Positions 1-10,070 of a stretch of DNA of 64,000 nucleotides are shown in pieces (positions within the stretch are counted from its first letter, which is position 1; every line of letters begins with the position of its first letter). The notes below the pieces were generated by a model, which saw only the letters and a program-made list of their open reading frames with translations, did no database searches and was not told where the DNA came from. The position numbers and the translations under genes are program-made. The stretch comes from Sphingosinicella soli (lineage in GTDB: Bacteria > Pseudomonadota > Alphaproteobacteria > Sphingomonadales > Sphingomonadaceae), in NCBI RefSeq assembly GCF_014199685.1, contig NZ_JACHNZ010000002.1:1-64000 (forward strand), given 5' to 3'.

Positions 1-83
1 TCACCCCATATGAATATGTCTGCAAAATATGGTCCGAGCAGCCAAAACGGTTTATCAGAGAACCGCACCATCAAAACGAGGGA

Positions 84-2138
84 CTAAACACCTAGCGCCG
101 AGAACGGGCTGTTCAGCCCGCCGTTGCGGACGCCGCGCGCAACAGTGCCGTAAAACATGGCGCTGTCCGTCACGTCGAATTCAAATCCCGCACGCGGCAG
201 GAACGTGCTGAGTTTGAAATCGAAGCTGACGCCGGGGCCGCCCGGCGCGGTCAACGCCTCGACATCGTTGGGAACCGGGAAATAGACCGGCGCAAAGATG
301 TCGTCAGGATCGGTAAGGATGGGAGAAAAGATGCCGATCACATAGGATTCAACCAGCGTCGATGTCACCTTTTCGTTGACATAACGCGCGCCCGCGAAAA
401 CCCGGAAGCGTTCGCTGACGTCATAGTTGAGTTCGGCGAAGGCCGAGAACTGGCGGGTATCGGTTCGCGTGGTGGTCCGCTCGATTTCCGTCGTCCCGCT
501 TTCCGTGATGTTGGCGTATCCCGGGCCCGATACGAGCGCCGTGCTGGTCGCTTTCGTATCCTGATAGAATGCGCCGGCGACAAAGTTCAGCGGCGATTCG
601 AAGTCCGAAATGAAGCGGAACTCCTGCGAGACGCTCTTTTCCTTGCCCCGCGTCTGCGCGATCGCCGTCAGATCGGAAGACAGAAGGTTGCTCGCCGTGT
701 TGAAGGGCGGGAACGCGTTGAAAAAGCCTGCGAACCCGTATGTGTAGGCGGAGCTGAATGTTTCCGCCTTGCGGTTGCGGTTGTAGAGGCCGGTGATCGA
801 CTCGACCGTCACGGGACCCGCATCATAGGAAATCTTGCCGCTGTAGAGCTCGAAATCATCCTCGTTGAGGCCATCGATGAGGCTGAGCGAAGGGGCAATC
901 AGGTCTTCGGTGCCGACAGAGGAGCCGATCGTCGTCGGCTCGATGAAGTTGAGTTCGCCGATATCGTCGCGCCCGAAATGCGCGGAGAAGCGCATGCTCA
1001 GGTCGTCCGTCGGCTTGTAAAGAACGACCACGCGCCCACCGTAGGATTCGAACGAATTCATGTCCTTCTTGTTGAGGCCGACATTGTCGATATAGCCGTC
1101 GTCGTCGCGGTAAAAGCCGACGACACGCACGCCGAGCTTGCCCGGAACGAGGATGAAGCTCGTCGCGTTTTCAACGCGGTAGTTGAACCCGCCGCTCTTC
1201 GTCGCGCCGAGGCCGCCACTCCACATGCCTTCGGCCACCTTGCCGCTATCGAGATCCGGATCGGCCGAGAAGTACCGGATCGCGCCGCCCATCGCGCCTT
1301 CACCGAAATAGGTCGGCTGCGGTCCGCGCAGGATTTCCACTCGGTCGAAATCGAAGAAGTTGAAATCGCGCTGCGAGGCCGAGGCCGAGGCCACGGGAAT
1401 GTCGTCCACCAGGATCGAAACCAGCGGCTGCAGCTGGTTTCCGGAAACCTGCGTGCTGTTCGTCACGCCGCGAATATTGATTTCATTGGTGTTGGGTCCG
1501 CGATCGAGAAGCTCGACGCCCGCCACACGGTTCGCAAGATCCTCGAAATCGACGATGCCGGAACGACGAAGCTCCCGCCCGTCGAGCGCAGCGACGCTGC
1601 CGCCGATGTTCTGGATGGATTCCTGGCGGAACCGCGCGGTGACGACAATCTCCTCGCGGTCGTTGGTTTCGATGACCGCATCCTGCGCCGCCGCGCCGCC
1701 CGCCCCGAACAGAAATGTCGATACGCCCGCGAAGAAGGACGCCTTTATTCCCCGTTTTGACAACACATTCATCTCCCTGCCTTGCGCGTCACCGCTTGAT
1801 TTCGAGGTGATGACGATCACCCCTTTTCTGGTGAGGCGGGCGGAAAACCCTGTGCGTTGAAGCAGGATCGAGAGCGCTTCATCAACAGTATGCCGTCCCA
1901 GGACATGTGGAGTGTCCCGGACATCGGCCAGATCAGGAGGGTACAGAAGCTGCACACCGGTAACACGCACCAGTGACGACAACGCTTCCCCGAGAGTTTC
2001 CTCTTCGATGCGAATATCGAACGAGCGAACTTCCGGCAAAGCCTGAGCGCTCGCGACCGCAGCCACGTAGACGACGAATGCGCCGCCAAGCGTGAGCCGC
2101 CACCGCAAACTCAGCCCCTCCTTATTCCGACCGGACAT
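84..2138 (-). CDS. TonB-dependent receptor with STN domain, C-terminally truncated
   Basis: Outer-membrane receptor for energised uptake of an unidentified ligand. From the ATG at 2138 the 684-residue product has a signal peptide, then a secretin/TonB short N-terminal (STN) domain at about residues 30-115. The motif REEIVVTARFRQ starts the plug domain, and the barrel follows. A second signal-peptide-like stretch, starting at the in-frame ATG at 1772 (MNVLSKRGIK then a hydrophobic run ending GAAAQ), lies between STN and plug. This suggests either a second start or a fusion of an STN protein to an ordinary receptor. The reading frame stops at 84, just after VARGVRNGGLNSP. The last barrel strands and the usual terminal aromatic residue are therefore missing, and positions 1-83 encode nothing receptor-like in this frame. 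It is probably non-functional as a receptor. Confidence 0.8.
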   Translation of the reverse strand: MSGRNKEGLSLRWRLTLGGAFVVYVAAVASAQALPEVRSFDIRIEEETLGEALSSLVRVTGVQLLYPPDLADVRDTPHVLGRHTVDEALSILLQRTGFSARLTRKGVIVITSKSSGDAQGREMNVLSKRGIKASFFAGVSTFLFGAGGAAAQDAVIETNDREEIVVTARFRQESIQNIGGSVAALDGRELRRSGIVDFEDLANRVAGVELLDRGPNTNEINIRGVTNSTQVSGNQLQPLVSILVDDIPVASASASQRDFNFFDFDRVEILRGPQPTYFGEGAMGGAIRYFSADPDLDSGKVAEGMWSGGLGATKSGGFNYRVENATSFILVPGKLGVRVVGFYRDDDGYIDNVGLNKKDMNSFESYGGRVVVLYKPTDDLSMRFSAHFGRDDIGELNFIEPTTIGSSVGTEDLIAPSLSLIDGLNEDDFELYSGKISYDAGPVTVESITGLYNRNRKAETFSSAYTYGFAGFFNAFPPFNTASNLLSSDLTAIAQTRGKEKSVSQEFRFISDFESPLNFVAGAFYQDTKATSTALVSGPGYANITESGTTEIERTTTRTDTRQFSAFAELNYDVSERFRVFAGARYVNEKVTSTLVESYVIGIFSPILTDPDDIFAPVYFPVPNDVEALTAPGGPGVSFDFKLSTFLPRAGFEFDVTDSAMFYGTVARGVRNGGLNSPFSALGV

Positions 2139-2353
2139 AACGGCGCGTATCGGATTTCCACACCAGCCCTGCAAACGAAGACTGGCGAGGGATGAAAACC
2201 CGTAAAACAAACTTCAAAAAAAGTTCGCAAAATTTTCGCCTTTCCGAACTGCGCGCAAACGTGGCGCAAAGCCGGATAAAAGGGAAGGGACCACTCCTGA
2301 TCTTCAGGGGCTTCTGGAGCCCATGACGATGGCATGGGACTGTCTGCCGTGAA

Positions 2354-2524
2354 TAAGACCGAGCGTCACGCCGCATAGGACGGGCGAAAGAGCGATCCGG
2401 CTTCAACTCTGCGCCACCACTTGCGGGAGGCGCAGAGCTCACCTCGATCGCGCTTGGGCTTGCACTTATCGGCGGGACAGACGACATCGCGGACTGGATC
2501 GCCCCGGAGGAGAGCGGAGCATGA
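2354..2524 (+). pseudogene. Startless small reading frame upstream of the GreA/GreB-like gene
   Basis: An open frame of about 56 codons runs between a TAA and a TGA that overlaps the ATG of the next gene (ATGA). It reads sensibly (for example GFNSAPPLAGGAELTSIALG, later GGTDDIADWIAP). No ATG, GTG or TTG lies in its first half, so it is probably the 3' part of a broken gene once translationally coupled to its neighbour. I do not recognise the family. The rest of the 2139-2520 gap holds an AT-rich stretch at about 2200-2240 that could carry promoters, with no clear boxes. Confidence 0.3.
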
Positions 2525-2988
2525 GTGTCGCCTTTCGTCGCGAAAGCGACGACGAACATCTCGAACCCAAGTTCGAGCTGCCGATCCCGCCGGGGCCGAA
2601 CCTCGTGACCGTGCGCGGGCAGGCGCAGATACGTGCCCGAGTCACCGCGCTGGAAGCCGTGATGCAGGGCCTGAGCGACGAAGACGCGATCAAGGCGACA
2701 CGGCGCGACCTGCGCTACTGGCGCAACCGGCAGGCCACCATGCAACTGATGGAAGACGCAGACGGCGCCTGCGTGGCCTTTGGCTCCACCGTCACCTTCC
2801 GGTTGAAAGGCGCTGAGCGCACCGTCACCATTGTCGGACACGATGAAGCAGACCCCGCCGCCGGGCTGCTCTCGTTCGCCGCGCCGCTCAGCCGCGCACT
2901 GATGGGCGCGGAGCCTGGAGACACGCTGGACTTCGCAAACGCAAGCGATGCCATCGTGGTCTCGATACACATCGCCGGGCGCTGCTGA
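2521..2988 (+). CDS. GreA/GreB-family transcription elongation factor-like protein
   Basis: The 155-residue product has the architecture of Gre/Rnk-type proteins. An N-terminal helical region (about residues 35-75) is followed by a C-terminal FKBP-like domain, with FGSTVTFRLKG and IVGHDEADPAAGLLSF matching the Gre C-terminal consensus. Gre factors bind the RNA polymerase secondary channel and stimulate cleavage of backtracked RNA. Rnk-type relatives lack this activity, so the exact role is uncertain. The ATG follows a GGAGG-like stretch and overlaps the stop of the preceding startless frame. It lies between two receptor genes on the opposite strand and has no obvious link to the catabolic genes. 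Confidence 0.75.
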   Translation: MSVAFRRESDDEHLEPKFELPIPPGPNLVTVRGQAQIRARVTALEAVMQGLSDEDAIKATRRDLRYWRNRQATMQLMEDADGACVAFGSTVTFRLKGAERTVTIVGHDEADPAAGLLSFAAPLSRALMGAEPGDTLDFANASDAIVVSIHIAGRC

Positions 2989-3157
2989 ACGTACTGGCGA
3001 GAAGAGGCGATGGTGCCGGGCCATGCGTCACGATCGGCGCGCGCTCGTTTGCCTCGGCGCCGCAGCTGCAGTCGGTTTCCTGCTTCCACAGCGTGTTGAC
3101 AAGACAATGGCCAGCTCCGGCTCATGGGCGGAGCTGGCCACCTGCAATGTCCTGTCT

Positions 3158-5404
<2,247 letters not shown>

Positions 5405-5537
5405 GATTTTGTCACTCCCTCCCACATTTTCCTGTAGATCATCCCGTCTGCGCGGGCTTTTTGCGCACTTTTCGCGGGGGCATCTTTCGTGCCCCGTCTC
5501 GGCTGTTTCCGGCATAATCCTTGGTGCGCAATTCCCC

Positions 5538-5553
5538 CCACCCGAAAGGGTGG
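5538..5553. promoter_or_regulatory. Perfect inverted repeat upstream of the TonB receptor
   Basis: CCACCC-GAAA-GGGTGG forms a perfect 6-bp inverted repeat 134 bp upstream of the receptor start. The identical 16-mer, in the other orientation, occurs at 17310-17325 in front of the thiolase gene. It could be an operator of the MalT-like regulator or a hairpin in the 3' region of the ligase operon. There is no T-run after it, which argues against a standard terminator. Confidence 0.4.
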
Positions 5554-5614
5554 CAGCAGCCCGGCCTTGCCGCGTGCGCGCCAGAAAAAGCGGGGTAGCA
5601 AGCGAGGGCGTTCA

Positions 5615-7189
5615 TCATCCCACCATCCGCTTTTCCCCGTTCCAATACGGTGCGCGCAGCACGTGCTTGAGCACCTTGCCGCTGGCGTTTCGGGGTAGCG
5701 CGTCTATCTGTTCGACCCGGCGGGGCACTTTGTATCCGCCCAGCTTCGTGCGGCAGAAGGCAATCACATCCTGCGAGGGCAGAGGCGTGTTGCCGGCGGT
5801 CACGATAAACGCCAGCAAGGCCTCGCCGTAGCGCACATCGGGCACCCCGATCACGGCGGCATCAATGATGTCGGGGTGGGCGAACAGCGCATTCTCGACT
5901 TCGCGCGGATAGATATTCTCCCCGCCGCTCACGACCATGTCCTTGATGCGGTCGCGGATGTAGAGATAGCCTTCCTCGTCCAGTTCTCCGGCATCGCCGG
6001 TGTGCGCCCATCCGTCCTTGAGAAAGGCCGCCGTGGCCTCCGGCAAATTCCAGTATCCCGGCACAATCTGCGGCCCGCGCGCAAGTATCTGCCCCACCGC
6101 GCCCGGGCCGGCAGGCTGGTCGTCGTCATCGGCAGTGATGATCTGCGATCCAGGCAAGGCCCGCCCGCATGAGAGCAGCAAGTGCTGTTCACCAGCCAGC
6201 GCCCGGCGATGCTCGTCCGCGCCCAGCAGGGTGAGGATCGCGGTCGTTTCGGTCATGCCATAGGCCTGATACATATCACAGCCGAACACTGTGACCGTGC
6301 GGCGCAGCACATCCTCCGCGATCGGCGATGCGCCATACATCAGGATCTTGAGATGCGACCAGTCGCGCTGCGCGATATCCTCCACCCCGGTGAGACATGC
6401 CTGGATCATGGCCGGGACAAGAAAGGTAAAACTCACCTTTTCGCGCTCCAGCGTATCCACGACACCGCGTGCATCGAAATCGCCCTTCAGGTGGATTGTC
6501 AGCCCGCGTGCGGTGCTGAAAGCGGCGATCCATACGGCTGCCGCATGATAGAGCGGCGTTACGACCAGCGCGCTTTCGCCGGTATCAGGCAGGCATGTAA
6601 CCATCTGCAGGCACTGGCTGATATTCGCGGCATAGTTGGCATGGGTAACGACCACACCCTTGGGCAGGCCGGTCGTGCCGCTCGTGTACATCTGGTAGAA
6701 TATGTCCTCGCCCGTTATGCCGCAGTCCACAGGCGTGTCCGGCTGCGCGGCCAGCCATGCGTCATATCGCGGCGCTCCTGCCGTCGCTCCGTCGAAGGAA
6801 ATCAAAGCCGCGATTTCGGGTAGATCCCCAAGGATCTGCGCGACCGGGGCATCGTAACCCGGTCCGATGAACAGCGCCCTGGCGCGCGCATCTTTAAGGA
6901 TGTGCAGCCATTCCACCGGCGCAAGCCGATAATTGAGGGGGACGGGCACTGCGCCGGTACGCGCGGCCGCCAGATACATCAGCCACATGTCCGCGCAGTT
7001 TTTCGCCACATAGCCGAAGCACTCGCCTTTGTGCAGACCTAGCCCCCGCAACCCGTTTGCAATGCGGTTCACCTCCATGCCTGCCTCTGCAAAGCTCAGG
7101 CTGCGCCGTTCATCAACGACGCAGGTCTGTCCGGGGCGCGACCGCACAAGGAAATCGAACATGTCGTGAAACAGCGGAGTCGCTATCAT
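5615..7189 (-). CDS. Class I acyl-CoA synthetase (AMP-forming), likely beta-keto acid CoA ligase
   Basis: Adenylate-forming enzyme of 524 residues that activates a carboxylic acid to its CoA thioester via an acyl-AMP. Visible motifs are the P-loop YTSGTTGLPKGVV (about residues 168-180), YQAYGMTETT (A5), GWAHTGDAGE and YIRDRIKDMVVSGGENIYP (A7-A8), and PRNASGKVLK with the catalytic lysine near residue 508. It is the last gene of the ketone carboxylase operon; its ATG overlaps the previous stop (ATGA). Acetophenone-degrading bacteria have a benzoylacetate-CoA ligase after the carboxylase genes. By analogy this enzyme should activate the beta-keto acid made by the carboxylase. The family assignment is firm; the substrate is inferred from position. 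Confidence 0.92.
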   Translation of the reverse strand: MIATPLFHDMFDFLVRSRPGQTCVVDERRSLSFAEAGMEVNRIANGLRGLGLHKGECFGYVAKNCADMWLMYLAAARTGAVPVPLNYRLAPVEWLHILKDARARALFIGPGYDAPVAQILGDLPEIAALISFDGATAGAPRYDAWLAAQPDTPVDCGITGEDIFYQMYTSGTTGLPKGVVVTHANYAANISQCLQMVTCLPDTGESALVVTPLYHAAAVWIAAFSTARGLTIHLKGDFDARGVVDTLEREKVSFTFLVPAMIQACLTGVEDIAQRDWSHLKILMYGASPIAEDVLRRTVTVFGCDMYQAYGMTETTAILTLLGADEHRRALAGEQHLLLSCGRALPGSQIITADDDDQPAGPGAVGQILARGPQIVPGYWNLPEATAAFLKDGWAHTGDAGELDEEGYLYIRDRIKDMVVSGGENIYPREVENALFAHPDIIDAAVIGVPDVRYGEALLAFIVTAGNTPLPSQDVIAFCRTKLGGYKVPRRVEQIDALPRNASGKVLKHVLRAPYWNGEKRMVG

Positions 7190-7845
7190 GGCGTGTCTCC
7201 CTGACGCGATGCCGCCAGTCGGGTCAGCGTCGCTTCGGGCTGCGCATCGGCTGGTATCACGGTGATGTTTTCCCGGTCATCCGCACCCTCGGGCAGTGCA
7301 TCCCAGTCCGCTGTGGCAATATCCCTGCCGATCAGCCTGAGCGTAACGCCGGCATGTTCAGCGATGCGCAGCAGAGGCGAAACGCTGCCCAGTGCTTCGG
7401 CTTCCGGCTCGTCGAGAAGGATTGTGCCGCTGAGTGCGGCGCCTGCGATCTGCCGCAGAATATGCCCCAGAGCCGCGACAACGTCGTCGAGCGCGTCCTC
7501 ATCCTCCAGCCCGCTGCCCAGCCGGGAAGGGCCGGGAAGGCGCGGCGCGCACAGCGGCGCCGCCGGGCTGTGCGCCAGCGTGGCCAGGCCTGTCGCCAGG
7601 CTCTGCGCAAATCCTGCCGATCCGACGAGACGGTCCAGTGCGCCTGCGCAGTCCATGGTGTCCCCGCTCCGGGGCAGCGAAGACATGAGCAGCGGCTCAA
7701 CCGGCACCACCAACCGCCACGGCCGCAACAGGCCGGCCAGCTCGCCGTAAAACGGCCCCAGCGAGGAGGGGGTTCGCCATGGCTCATCCCCCCCGCGCAG
7801 AAGCTGCGCGCCATAATCATGCGCGTCCAGCCAGAGCCGCGTCAC
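7186..7845 (-). CDS. Unrecognised 219-residue protein, fifth gene of the ketone carboxylase operon
   Basis: The GTG start at 7845 overlaps the stop of the HyuB-like gene (GTGA), and the stop overlaps the ligase start (ATGA), so this is an integral operon member. The sequence begins VTRLWLDAHDYGAQLL and contains SGTILLDEPEAEALGSV near residue 130, resembling strand-loop motifs of uroporphyrinogen decarboxylase/MetE-like barrels, but I cannot place it in a family. Acetophenone carboxylase has a fifth, loosely bound 34-kDa subunit encoded at the same relative position; this product is smaller (about 23 kDa). It may be an accessory or assembly subunit. No function is shown by the sequence. Confidence 0.75.
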   Translation of the reverse strand: MTRLWLDAHDYGAQLLRGGDEPWRTPSSLGPFYGELAGLLRPWRLVVPVEPLLMSSLPRSGDTMDCAGALDRLVGSAGFAQSLATGLATLAHSPAAPLCAPRLPGPSRLGSGLEDEDALDDVVAALGHILRQIAGAALSGTILLDEPEAEALGSVSPLLRIAEHAGVTLRLIGRDIATADWDALPEGADDRENITVIPADAQPEATLTRLAASRQGDTP

Positions 7846-10070
7846 TTTGCTGCCCCTTTCAGCTCGGCAATCTGCTTCTCCAGCGCCTCGATCTTCACCT
7901 GCATCGGGTTGGGCATGACGACGGGCGAGTTGGCGTGCCCAGCCGGGAAGCAGCGGTCCGGGCCGCCGCCGTAGATCGTTCCCGGATCCCCCCAACTGCC
8001 ATAATAGGGCAGGTTGGCCGGCGGCTCCGGCGTAACATGACGCGCACAAAACGCGTCATAACTCATCGCGCCCGCAAGCCTCTCCTGACGTACGGTATCG
8101 CGGGCCTGAGCGGTTGCCGCCTCATCCACAATGCGCGTCTGCCGATCGAATACGACGCGATAGATGCGCCAGGCGACATCCGGCGAGATCAGATCTTCCT
8201 CATAATCGCGCATCACGTCGGCCGGGTCGCGCTCCAGCGGGTCGCCAAAGCCGCCGCCCGCGCCCTGAGCGATCATATACAGCTCGCCGCGCGAGGCGAG
8301 CGCATAGGGGAGGGACATCGGATGCGTGCTATATTCCGCGTCGTCGAACGGGCGCTCGTTCATCATCTCCGCGATGGAAAAGCGGAACCGGCCTGGGTCC
8401 GTCTTCATCGCCTCGAACACATCGACGCCGCGTACCCGCGCCAGCGGGTAGGTGGGGCATCCGTAACCTCCGAACAGCCCCGGCACATTCGGGAATTTCG
8501 ATCCGATGGCGGTCAGCATGAATCCCCAGGCAGGGCTGTCGCGCAGTGCGAGCATCATCTGATAGCCCATGCCGCCGCGCTGGCGGCCAAAGCCTTGATT
8601 GTCGCGCATCAGCTTCTTCGAAACGAGCTGCACGAAGGGCATTTCCTCCTCCATGAACTCCTGCTCGCCAAGATCGGCCATGGTGGCGAAGATCGGGGCG
8701 CAGCTGTGCTGGCCGTCCCTGTCGGCAAGCGCGCCGCCTCCCATGCCGTTGATATCGGCGCAGACATTGCCCACCATCTCGCCATGCTGGGTTATGCCGC
8801 CAAACAGGAAGGTGTTGATCATGCAATACCAGGGAGCGATCACCCGCGTATATTTGCTGGGCACGCTGTAGAGGAACTTCATCACCGAAACCTGGGCCAC
8901 GCTCCAGGATGTGAACACGGACATCATGCACTGGGAAATCGGCGCGCTGGGCGCCGGACGCATGATCGAATGTTCGTCGAACAGGAACTTCACCGAATTG
9001 AGAACCGCCTGATTGCGAGGCAGATCGGGCCAGACATAGGCCAGCATCAGCTGCGAGAGCATCCCCTTGAGCGTGATGTCGAGCGTGTTGTTCGCACGGT
9101 TGGAAAATTCCGGCGATGACCCGCGATAATCGAAGGTAAGAGTCTCGCCCTTTTTCGTCACCGCGAGGTTGATCTTGATAAGCGCGTTTTCGCGCAGCGT
9201 GCCGTCCGTCCACCAGCTGTGCCGTGTGGTGCCGTCCGGCCATTCCATCAGGCGGCGGCGTACCTCGGCGTCTGTATCTTCAAGGTTGCGGCGCAGGCAG
9301 GAAACGACGGCTTCCAGGCCGAATTCGTGGATGGCTTCGTGAATGCGCTGCTCCAGCCGGCGGCAGGTATACATCTTCACCTTCATGTCGGCATATTGCA
9401 GCTTCGGCTCGCGCACCGAATTCTGCAGGAAGGTGACGATATCGCGCCGCAGCCTGTAGTTTTCAGCGACACGGAAAGGGGGCATCCTCAGCCCCTCATC
9501 CCAAACCTGTTCGGCGATGGAGGGCATGCCGCCCGGCTCGATCGCGCCGTTCTCGCCTTCATGCACGGTCGCGCCGACCCACGCGACATGTTCGCCTTCC
9601 CAGAATACCGGCATCATCAGCGACTGATCGGTATTGTGCGCCTGTCCATAATGGGCGTCGTTCACCAGAAAGGCGTCGCCCTCGCGGATACCGACACTGG
9701 GATCTTTCGCCCAGTATCTGTTGATGAACTTGATCGGATACTGCACGAGATTGACGAAGATCACGACGCCGCCGGTGCTGGCGAGGCTGAGGTCGCCGGC
9801 CGCTGTAAACATGGCGGAAACGCAGTCCCCCCATTTCGCGCCCGGCGCCGCGCCCATGTTCTCCAGCATCTCGAAGCTTTCATTGGCCCCGGCCATCAGC
9901 CGCTCGCGCACGATTGCAAGTCGGGCGGGGTCGCTCTCCTTCGCCATGCATCGCTCTTCCAGCGGCGTGCGCGGCGCAAAGCCATGATTGTTCATGATCT
10001 CCGGGTCGGGCGCGAGAAACAGCGTTGCGTCCTGAAGGAACTCGCTGACATTGGTGTTCACTGTGCTCAT
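7842..10070 (-). CDS. Ketone carboxylase HyuB-like subunit (hydantoinase B/oxoprolinase family)
   Basis: The 742-residue protein matches the hydantoinase B/oxoprolinase family across its length: GGVVIFVNLVQYPIKF near the start, then LVNDAHYGQAHNTDQSL, GATVHEGENGAIEPGGMPS and GMGGGALADRDGQH, later QGAGGGFGDPLERDP. In acetone and acetophenone carboxylases the HyuB-type subunit is thought to host carboxylation of the ketone enolate using the carboxyl phosphate made by the HyuA subunits. Its stop overlaps the next start (GTGA) and its start overlaps the stop of the upstream HyuA gene. A hydantoinase or oxoprolinase role is less likely, because a small four-cysteine subunit, a CoA ligase and a thiolase are linked. 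Confidence 0.9.
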   Translation of the reverse strand: MSTVNTNVSEFLQDATLFLAPDPEIMNNHGFAPRTPLEERCMAKESDPARLAIVRERLMAGANESFEMLENMGAAPGAKWGDCVSAMFTAAGDLSLASTGGVVIFVNLVQYPIKFINRYWAKDPSVGIREGDAFLVNDAHYGQAHNTDQSLMMPVFWEGEHVAWVGATVHEGENGAIEPGGMPSIAEQVWDEGLRMPPFRVAENYRLRRDIVTFLQNSVREPKLQYADMKVKMYTCRRLEQRIHEAIHEFGLEAVVSCLRRNLEDTDAEVRRRLMEWPDGTTRHSWWTDGTLRENALIKINLAVTKKGETLTFDYRGSSPEFSNRANNTLDITLKGMLSQLMLAYVWPDLPRNQAVLNSVKFLFDEHSIMRPAPSAPISQCMMSVFTSWSVAQVSVMKFLYSVPSKYTRVIAPWYCMINTFLFGGITQHGEMVGNVCADINGMGGGALADRDGQHSCAPIFATMADLGEQEFMEEEMPFVQLVSKKLMRDNQGFGRQRGGMGYQMMLALRDSPAWGFMLTAIGSKFPNVPGLFGGYGCPTYPLARVRGVDVFEAMKTDPGRFRFSIAEMMNERPFDDAEYSTHPMSLPYALASRGELYMIAQGAGGGFGDPLERDPADVMRDYEEDLISPDVAWRIYRVVFDRQTRIVDEAATAQARDTVRQERLAGAMSYDAFCARHVTPEPPANLPYYGSWGDPGTIYGGGPDRCFPAGHANSPVVMPNPMQVKIEALEKQIAELKGAAK

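Noticed and set aside
978-1760. Long plus-strand frame antisense to the first TonB receptor
   Set aside because: It lies wholly within the receptor gene, shows no domain, and such frames are common in GC-rich DNA.
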